The notes beneath the pieces were generated by a model. It searched no databases, was not told the origin of the DNA, and worked only from the letters and a program-made list of their open reading frames with translations. A DNA stretch of 8,233 nucleotides, from contig JACCYS010000158.1 in assembly GCA_013696365.1 (NCBI GenBank), positions 1-8,233 on the forward strand. The letters run 5' to 3'. The stretch is from Nocardioidaceae bacterium. Lineage in GTDB: Bacteria > Actinomycetota > Actinomycetes > Propionibacteriales > Nocardioidaceae. Below, piece by piece: positions 1 to 5,576 of the stretch. The translations under genes and the position numbers were made by a program. The first letter of the stretch is position 1, and each line of letters begins with the position of its first letter.

Positions 1-1044
<1,044 letters not shown>

Positions 1045-1068
1045 TCCACTGCACCAAGCAGACACACG

Positions 1069-1098
1069 AGGAGGGGCGGCCTGTTGGTCGCCCCTCTT
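1069..1098 (+). terminator. Intrinsic-type terminator downstream of groEL
   Basis: A perfect 8-bp GC-rich inverted repeat, GAGGGGCG (1071-1078) and CGCCCCTC (1089-1096), can be extended inward by a G-U and a C-G pair and outward by a G-U and an A-U pair to about 12 bp with a 6-base loop. It lies about 25 bases after the groEL stop. Only a short pyrimidine run (CTCTTC) follows, which is usual for high-GC actinobacterial terminators lacking a long U tract. Confidence 0.75.
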
Positions 1099-1341
1099 CG
1101 GCGCTTGAGTAGGTCCCGCAGCACCAGGGCGTTGGTTGAGTTGCGCCCGGTTGGCGTTGCTGGTGGTTGGCGGTCGGTCGACACCCCCCGCCTTCGAGAC
1201 GCTGGTGCAACTGACAGGTCGGTCGAGGTCTCGGGGTTCGGCCGCATTGGTGCGTCCAGGCTCGTTGCGATCCCGATAAGCCGCAACCCACTTCATGTAG
1301 CCGAACCGCCGTTCGCGGTCGGGATTGAGCCGGCGGTGGGC

Positions 1342-1370
1342 TGTACAAGAGCGGTCTCATGCGGTAGCAT
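1342..1370 (+). promoter_or_regulatory. Candidate sigma-70-type promoter for the epimerase gene
   Basis: TGTACA (1342-1347, four of six matches to TTGACA) and TAGCAT (1365-1370, fitting the actinobacterial TAnnnT -10 pattern) are separated by exactly 17 bases. Transcription would begin near 1377 and leave a leader of about 160 bases before the ATG at 1540. It is the best pair I found in the gap, but in GC-rich DNA such matches arise by chance. Confidence 0.35.
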
Positions 1371-1527
1371 TGCACTGTGTCGGGGTGTGCTCGCACGCCG
1401 TATTGGCCCCAGTTGAGGTTGTCGCCGCGATCGGGCCACGGGGGCATTTGCGAGGCGCACTGATTCCGCTTCTCGGCGGGATCGACGACATCACGCACGA
1501 TACAGAGCAAGAGACACGACTGACCAA

Positions 1528-1536
1528 GAGAGGAAG
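1528..1536 (+). promoter_or_regulatory. Ribosome binding site of the epimerase gene
   Basis: The purine run GAGAGGAAG ends three bases before the ATG at 1540. Its AGAGGA core is about 6 bases upstream of the start, and this fixes the start codon. The encoded protein then begins directly with the Rossmann strand 'MERVLVTGAGGFIG', as expected for the family. Confidence 0.7.
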
Positions 1537-1539
1537 AAC

Positions 1540-2496
1540 ATGGAGCGGGTGCTTGTTACGGGGGCGGGGGGCTTCATCGGTCACCATCTCGTTACCTATC
1601 TGAAGGAGCGCGGGTACTGGGTCCGAGGGGTCGACCTGAAGCACCCGGAGTACACCGACGTGGACGCGGACGAGTTCGAGATCCTGGACCTGCGCCGCTG
1701 GGACGACTGCCTGCGGGCGACCCGAAACGTCGACCACGTCTACGCCCTGGCCGCCGACATGGGTGGCATGGGCTTCATCTCGGCGAATCACGCGCTGATC
1801 CTGCACAACAACGCGCTGATCAACCTCCACACGCTGGAGGCCGCACGGATCCACGGGGTGTCACGCTACCTGTACAGCTCGTCTGCCTGCATCTACCCGG
1901 AGCACCTGCAGACCGAGGCGGACGTCAAGCCCTTGAAGGAAGAGGACGCCTACCCCGCCAACCCGCAGGACGCCTACGGGTGGGAGAAGCTAGTCACCGA
2001 GAAGTTGTGCGAGTACTACGCCAGCGACTATGGCATGGAGACACGGACCGTCCGCTTCCACAACATCTTCGGGCCTTACGGGACGTACGACGGGGGACGT
2101 GAGAAGGCGCCGGCAGCCATGTGCCGCAAGGTCGCCGCTGCCGAGCCTGGTGGCACCATCGACATCTGGGGTGACGGGGAGCAGACCCGATCGTTCTGCC
2201 ACGTCGACGACTGCGTCGAGGGCATCTACCGCCTAATGCAGTCGGACTACCGCGACCCGCTCAACCTCGGGCGCGAAGAGATGGTCACGATCAACGAGCT
2301 TGCGCAGATGGTCGTCGACGTCTCGGGCAAGTCTGACATCAGCTTCAACCACATCGACGGTCCCATGGGCGTGCGTGGGCGCAACTCCGACAACTCGCGG
2401 CTGCGTGAGGTGCTCGGCTGGGAGCCTCAGATCTCCCTGGAGGAGGGGCTGGTCCCGACCTACCGCTGGATCGAGAAGCAGGTTCGCAACAGTTGA
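1540..2496 (+). CDS. gme: GDP-mannose 3,5-epimerase (extended SDR, NAD-dependent)
   Basis: The 318-residue protein is a cytosolic nucleotide-sugar epimerase predicted to convert GDP-D-mannose to GDP-L-galactose, with GDP-L-gulose as a side product. The N-terminal Rossmann fold shows the NAD motif GAGGFIG (residues 8-14) and D32, the usual ribose-binding acid. The family signature 'AADMGGMGFI' lies at 71-80. Compared from memory with Arabidopsis GME, the catalytic residues fall at a constant offset of 28: C117 (C145, in 'SSACIYPE'), Y146 and K150 (Y174/K178, YxxxK), and K189 (K217, in 'GGREKAPAA'). Further family blocks are 'RFHNIFGPYGT', 'WGDGEQTRSF' and 'GVRGRNSDN'. GDP-mannose 4,6-dehydratase and UDP-galactose epimerase lack this Cys/Lys pair, so the call is more specific than 'NAD epimerase'. 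Length is close to family size once the plant N-terminal extension is removed. It stands alone between two long gaps on the same strand as the sulfotransferase, suggesting a role in extracellular glycan synthesis. Confidence 0.92.
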   Translation: MERVLVTGAGGFIGHHLVTYLKERGYWVRGVDLKHPEYTDVDADEFEILDLRRWDDCLRATRNVDHVYALAADMGGMGFISANHALILHNNALINLHTLEAARIHGVSRYLYSSSACIYPEHLQTEADVKPLKEEDAYPANPQDAYGWEKLVTEKLCEYYASDYGMETRTVRFHNIFGPYGTYDGGREKAPAAMCRKVAAAEPGGTIDIWGDGEQTRSFCHVDDCVEGIYRLMQSDYRDPLNLGREEMVTINELAQMVVDVSGKSDISFNHIDGPMGVRGRNSDNSRLREVLGWEPQISLEEGLVPTYRWIEKQVRNS

Positions 2497-2551
2497 GTCC
2501 GCTCCCGATCCGGCCGGCCCCGCCGAAGACGGCAAAACCCGGAATGACAGC

Positions 2552-2584
2552 GTTCTGCGAGGGCTGCTGAAGACCGAGCAGAAC
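2552..2584 (+). terminator. Weak hairpin downstream of the epimerase gene
   Basis: GTTCTGC (2552-2558) and GCAGAAC (2578-2584) form a perfect 7-bp inverted repeat with a 19-base loop, followed by TTT. It starts 56 bases after the epimerase stop and could end that transcript, but the large loop and short T run make this weak. The arms could equally be a remnant of a mobile-element end. Confidence 0.3.
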
Positions 2585-2950
2585 TTTGCAGGGCGCAGCG
2601 AACCCCCGGCGACCGTCGTGGGGTCCGCGCGGCACCCAGAGAAGGGGTCTGCCAACTCCGGTGGGGTGGTGACGCTCATGGTGGCGCCCGCTGCCGTTCA
2701 CGCTAATGACGCGGGGCGCCGCGCCCAACGTGTCCGAATCGATAAGCGACCCGACCTACCGGCAGAAGATGGGTAACTTCGAGTAGGGCGGCGGGTCAAG
2801 ATGCAGGTTCGCCCCGCGTGGAGGCACCCAGCACCATCGGCGAGTGCGCGGCGTAGCGCCGTTGTCGCGATCAACGAAGAAGGCGTCTAGCTTGCGTCGG
2901 CGGCCGGCTGCATCCACTCGCCCCCACCGCGGAGCCCGTAGTTAGGGTGA

Positions 2951-2964
2951 CCCCACCGGTGGGG
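2951..2964. repeat. Perfect 14-bp palindrome CCCCACCGGTGGGG
   Basis: The two 7-base halves CCCCACC and GGTGGGG are exact reverse complements with no spacer, about 87 bases upstream of the sulfotransferase start. A spacer-free palindrome is better suited to a dimeric DNA-binding protein than to an RNA hairpin. An operator for the sulfotransferase is possible, but no regulator gene is visible here. Confidence 0.55.
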
Positions 2965-3038
2965 GGTGGGAAACCCTTCCCCGGCGGAAACGGCTGTTCT
3001 TGCAAACGTCGTGACCCCCGGGTCTTCTCGGGCCGGCC

Positions 3039-3043
3039 AGGAG
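3039..3043 (+). promoter_or_regulatory. Ribosome binding site deciding the sulfotransferase start
   Basis: AGGAG (3039-3043) is 7 bases from the ATG at 3051 but only one base from the in-frame GTG at 3045. The spacing selects ATG 3051 and removes two residues from the longest open frame. Confidence 0.7.
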
Positions 3044-3050
3044 CGTGATC

Positions 3051-3956
3051 ATGGAGAAAAGCATCACTCTGTTGCCGAACCTGGTGATTGCCGGCGTGCC
3101 TAAGTGCGGCACGACGTCGTTGTTCTCCATGCTCGGCCAGCATCCTCAGATCCTGGCGTCGGACGTCAAGGAGTTGGACTACTTCATGCCCTTGGCGGAC
3201 GGTAAGCCGTTACCCCCGCTGGACACCTACACGGCCCACTTCCGGCAGTGGGCGGGCGAGCGCTATCGGATGGAGGCCTCTCCACGCTATGCCTGGTTGG
3301 GTCCGGAGGCCGTGGCCTCGGTAGCCGCGACTTTGCCGACGCCACGCATCCTGATTAGCCTACGAGACCCCGTCACGCGCTTCTGGTCCGCCTATGGGTA
3401 CTTGCGCAGCCGTGGGCGGCTGGCCCGTGACATGTCCGCCGACGCGTATTTGGAAGCCTGCGAACGCTCGCACAACGACTCCTCATCGCCGGTACGCGGG
3501 TTTGCGCTCACGGTCGGCATGTACGCGGAGTACCTGCCGGATTGGTTCAATTCGTTCGGCGATGACCTCCAGGTGCTCTTCGCTGAGGACTTGGCTCTTG
3601 ATCCCCGCGGGTCGGTGGCATCGCTGTGGTCGTGGCTGCAACTCGACCCATCGCTGGCGACGACCATCGACACCGGCAGCCGGAACGCCACGATGCAAGC
3701 CCGCAGCCATCTCTTGGCGCAGGCGGCCGAGCGGCTTCGCCCAGTGACCCGGCAAGTGTTCGGCAGCCGCCCACAGTTGCGGACATCCCTGCGACGCCTG
3801 TACGACAGCATCAACGGCACCGCGCGGCGAGACCAACTGGCGCCGCAGACCGCCGATCGGCTACGTGAGCTGTACGAGCCGTCCAACCGACGGTTGGCGG
3901 CCCTGCTGGCGGCGCGCGGCTACAAGCAGCTGCCCGACTGGCTGACGCGCGCATGA
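3051..3956 (+). CDS. PAPS-dependent sulfotransferase (Sulfotransferase family)
   Basis: The 301-residue protein is predicted to transfer sulfate from 3'-phosphoadenylyl sulfate (PAPS) to a hydroxyl or amine of an acceptor, probably a carbohydrate. The 5'-phosphosulfate-binding loop is 'GVPKCGTTSL' (residues 15-24) with the catalytic-type Lys K18. The 3'-phosphate-binding motif is 'LRDPVTRFWSAYGY' (104-117), with R105 and S113 in the usual places. 'KELDYF' (40-45) and 'MEASPRY' (74-80) match the KExxFF and ExTPxY blocks of the heparan-sulfate sulfotransferase-like branch. No signal peptide or membrane segment is seen, so it is likely cytosolic, acting on a nucleotide- or lipid-linked precursor. 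The acceptor cannot be read from sequence. A TTA leucine codon (3210-3212, L54) and codons such as ATT and CTA are notable for a high-GC genome and may reflect lateral acquisition. It is convergent with the GT26 gene downstream. Family call is firm; the acceptor is unknown. Confidence 0.9.
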   Translation: MEKSITLLPNLVIAGVPKCGTTSLFSMLGQHPQILASDVKELDYFMPLADGKPLPPLDTYTAHFRQWAGERYRMEASPRYAWLGPEAVASVAATLPTPRILISLRDPVTRFWSAYGYLRSRGRLARDMSADAYLEACERSHNDSSSPVRGFALTVGMYAEYLPDWFNSFGDDLQVLFAEDLALDPRGSVASLWSWLQLDPSLATTIDTGSRNATMQARSHLLAQAAERLRPVTRQVFGSRPQLRTSLRRLYDSINGTARRDQLAPQTADRLRELYEPSNRRLAALLAARGYKQLPDWLTRA

Positions 3957-4012
3957 CTGCCGCGAAGTTGGGGGTGGACGCGTTTGGGGGTCAGCTGGTC
4001 ATCGTCTTCCGC

Positions 4013-4033
4013 GGCGAGCCGGAGGCGGTCGCC
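4013..4033. terminator. Possible bidirectional terminator between convergent genes
   Basis: GGCGA-GCC (4013-4020) can pair with GGC (4024-4026) and TCGCC (4029-4033), giving a stem of 5 plus 3 bp with a GG bulge and a GGA loop. It lies in the 85-base gap between the stop codons of the sulfotransferase and the minus-strand GT26 gene, where a shared terminator is expected. There is no U tract, so this is tentative. Confidence 0.3.
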
Positions 4034-4041
4034 TAGCAGCA

Positions 4042-4815
4042 TCAGCCGAGGAGCCTCGGCGGACGTCGGAGCACCCCTGCGACGAAGCGGGGGTTGCTGT
4101 ACAGGTAGCGACGCCACAGGCGCTTGGGCTCACGAGTCAGCCGGTACAGCCACTCGAGGCCTCGGCGCTGCATCCATAGGGGAGCCTGCGGCAGAACGCC
4201 GGCGTGGATGTCGAAGGCGGCTCCGACGCCGAGCAGCACCGGCGCGTTGAGTCGCTGGCGATGCGAGGCCATCCAGCGCTCCTGCTTGGGCGTACTTAGG
4301 CCTACCCACACGAGTTTGGCACCCGAATCATTGATACGACGGACAATCTCGTCGTCCTCTTGTTCGGTCAGCGGTCGAAACGGCGGCGTGTAGGTACCGG
4401 CCACCTGCAGGCCCCCAAAGCGCGCCTGCAAGCGGCTGGCGAGGAGATCGGCGATGCCCTCGCGACCTCCGTAGAAGAACGACGGCCAACCTCGCTGTGC
4501 GGCCAGCTCGCAGACAGCGAGCATGAGATCCGGACCGTAGACACGAGTGGTGTCAGCAGCACCGGCCCAGCGTCCTGACCACACCATGGGCATGCCGTCG
4601 GGCGTCACCATCCCCGCAGCGTTGTGGATGGCCGTCAGGGTGGGGTCACGCTGACATTCCATGACGCCGTGCACGCCAGTGACACAGACGTACTCACGAG
4701 CTTCGTCCTCGATCCAGCGCTGCACGGTGCTCACCGCGGCGGTCATGTCGATGGCGTGAACGTGCACCCCGAGCACGTCAACCCGACGAAGCGGGTGGAC
4801 ATCTACTTCCGGCAT
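4042..4815 (-). CDS. WecG/TagA/CpsF family glycosyltransferase (GT26)
   Basis: This 257-residue enzyme belongs to the family that transfers a hexose or N-acetylmannosamine(-uronate) from a UDP-sugar to a lipid-linked acceptor at the inner face of the membrane; relatives include WecG, TagA/TarA and GumM. Visible blocks are 'VCVTGVHGVME' (43-53) and 'VTPDGMPMVWSGR' (from residue 70), with D73 at the position of the family's proposed catalytic Asp. Then come 'VYGPDLM', 'FFYGG', 'GTYTPPFRPL', 'VWVGLSTPKQERWM', 'VGAAFDIHAG' and the C-terminal 'RRGLEWLYRLTREPKRLWRR', whose basic aromatic tail in this family supports membrane contact. ATG 4815 was chosen because GGGAG lies 8 bases upstream; the longer open frame to 5085 is low-complexity and overlaps the next gene. 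It follows the beta-helix gene on the same strand with a 98-base gap, so co-transcription is likely. Donor and acceptor sugars are not predictable; a role in exopolysaccharide or wall-glycan synthesis is inferred. Confidence 0.93.
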   Translation of the reverse strand: MPEVDVHPLRRVDVLGVHVHAIDMTAAVSTVQRWIEDEAREYVCVTGVHGVMECQRDPTLTAIHNAAGMVTPDGMPMVWSGRWAGAADTTRVYGPDLMLAVCELAAQRGWPSFFYGGREGIADLLASRLQARFGGLQVAGTYTPPFRPLTEQEDDEIVRRINDSGAKLVWVGLSTPKQERWMASHRQRLNAPVLLGVGAAFDIHAGVLPQAPLWMQRRGLEWLYRLTREPKRLWRRYLYSNPRFVAGVLRRPPRLLG

Positions 4816-4823
4816 CAATGTGG

Positions 4824-4828
4824 CTCCC
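4824..4828 (-). promoter_or_regulatory. Ribosome binding site of the GT26 gene
   Basis: On the minus strand GGGAG lies 8 bases before the ATG at 4815. It supports this start rather than the upstream in-frame alternatives inside the preceding gene. Confidence 0.65.
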
Positions 4829-4881
4829 AGTGCTGGCTTGTGAGAGTCCGATCGGCCAGAACGTCGTTGAACTTGACCAGG

Positions 4882-4910
4882 GTGGCCACGCTGGGGCGCA
4901 GCGTGGCCAC
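4882..4910 (-). terminator. Strong intercistronic hairpin after the beta-helix gene
   Basis: GTGGCCACGCT (4882-4892) and AGCGTGGCCAC (4900-4910) form a perfect 11-bp GC-rich stem with a 7-base loop, immediately after the stop codon of the minus-strand beta-helix frame (4914-4916). The 11-mer GTGGCCACGCT also occurs as a direct repeat at 4882 and 4903, 21 bases apart, and the second copy sits in a perfect 14-bp palindrome (4900-4913). No U tract follows. It could be a terminator or attenuator, or an RNA-stability element lowering expression of the downstream GT26 gene relative to the secreted protein. Confidence 0.6.
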
Positions 4911-4913
4911 GCT

Positions 4914-5576
4914 CTACGGGGCCGTGGTCACCGACAGGTTGTCGAAGGAGTAGGTGACCGGGGCGTTGTCGGCCACGCCCGGCATCTGTGCGCGCACGCC
5001 AACCGCACCAGGCGCCTGCAGCTGCGCCTCGCTGTCCGTGGCGCTGTACTGCCAGCTGGCCGGCTCGCCGATCGACGTTGGCCACACCTTGAGCTTGACG
5101 GTGGTGGAACCCTCGCCCACCGCCTGCATGCGGATGCGCAGCGGCGTGTTCGCCTGATGCGTCAGCCCACTGACCTTGACCAGACTGCTGAGGGCGGTCG
5201 TCGCGCCGCCCAGGATCTTCTCGGCCCGCACGTACACGCCACCGGAGGCGAGCTGGACCTTGCCCCGGTACTCGGTGCTACGGGCGACGCTGCGGACGGC
5301 GACGATGACCGTTTGACGGTAGCCGCTCGCCTCCTGGTCGGTAGCGACATCGAACACCATGTCGACGTCTTGCGTGCTCAACTCCTGCAGGTAGGCGCCG
5401 TAGCCGCCGTTGAGGGGCACCTCGACGGTGCCGACGCCACCGGCCACGTCGAACTGCGAGGCCGGTCCGTACAGCTTGTAGGCGTCGCCGATGTCGGCGG
5501 AACCCCAGCCGTCGGTCACCACGCGGCCGTAGGTGTCGGCGGCCGCGGCGAGCTGGGGCTCGGGCGTCGGCTCACT
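4914..5576 (-). CDS. C-terminal domain of the secreted beta-helix protein, separated by an apparent frameshift
   Basis: A 220-codon stretch of clearly protein-like sequence lies in the frame one base off from the upstream beta-helix gene. It opens with a Pro/Ala linker 'SEPTPEPQLAAAADTYGRVV' and contains 'DGWGSADIGDAYKLYG', 'VDMVFDVATD', 'VKLKVWPTSIGEPASWQ' and a C-terminal 'VTYSFDNLSVTTAP'. From memory this resembles a domain of about 200 residues found at the C-terminus of extracellular actinobacterial proteins (DxFGR...GWGsA...fDNl pattern) with a beta-sandwich, lectin-like character; I cannot name a database family with certainty. There is no start codon with a ribosome binding site and no signal peptide near its beginning, and its frame further upstream (to 5756) is a by-product of the real gene. 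Removing one base around 5575-5580 would join 'NNITVG' to 'SEPTPEP' into one protein of about 1040 residues. It is therefore best read as part of the same gene, broken by mutation or a sequencing error. Confidence 0.75.
   Translation of the reverse strand, partial: SEPTPEPQLAAAADTYGRVVTDGWGSADIGDAYKLYGPASQFDVAGGVGTVEVPLNGGYGAYLQELSTQDVDMVFDVATDQEASGYRQTVIVAVRSVARSTEYRGKVQLASGGVYVRAEKILGGATTALSSLVKVSGLTHQANTPLRIRMQAVGEGSTTVKLKVWPTSIGEPASWQYSATDSEAQLQAPGAVGVRAQMPGVADNAPVTYSFDNLSVTTAP

Larger units (their letters stand above)
1045..1539. other. Intergenic region between groEL and the epimerase gene
   Basis: This is a 495-base gap with no credible gene. Short open frames exist on both strands, but they are Arg/Pro/Ser-rich, lack ribosome binding sites and match no family I recognise. 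The proximal end holds the groEL terminator (about 1069-1098), the middle has a candidate promoter (1342-1370), and the last 160 bases would be a 5' leader for the epimerase gene. Between about 1160 and 1260 the sequence has several GGTCGGTCGA/TTCGAGAC-like words, which may be a decayed intergenic repeat; I could not define a clear unit. Confidence 0.6.
2497..3050. other. Long intergenic region, possibly decayed sequence
   Basis: This is a 554-base stretch between the epimerase and sulfotransferase genes with no recognisable gene. It contains a weak hairpin (2552-2584), a short hairpin CGGCG-TAG-CGCCG (2849-2861), a perfect 14-bp palindrome (2951-2964) and the sulfotransferase ribosome binding site. 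A 26-codon frame at 2706-2786 on the plus strand has a non-random-looking end ('SISDPTYRQKMGNFE') but no ribosome binding site; it could be the tail of a decayed gene. Longer frames on both strands are low-complexity by-products of GC-rich DNA. No transposase fragment could be identified. Confidence 0.5.

Noticed and set aside
1377..1539. Riboswitch in the 160-base leader of the epimerase gene
   Set aside because: No recognised riboswitch core motif was seen, and no strong conserved-looking stem set with an expression platform before the ribosome binding site.
2500..2780. Insertion-sequence remnant in the gap after the epimerase gene
   Set aside because: The 7-bp inverted repeat and the word GGGCTGCTGAAG recall some transposon ends, but there is no transposase fragment, second terminus or target duplication.
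4816..5085. Longer N-terminus for the GT26 protein (in-frame starts up to 5085)
   Set aside because: The extension is low-complexity Arg/Gly/Gln sequence overlapping the preceding gene in another frame, and GT26 proteins normally start near the chosen ATG with its good GGGAG site.
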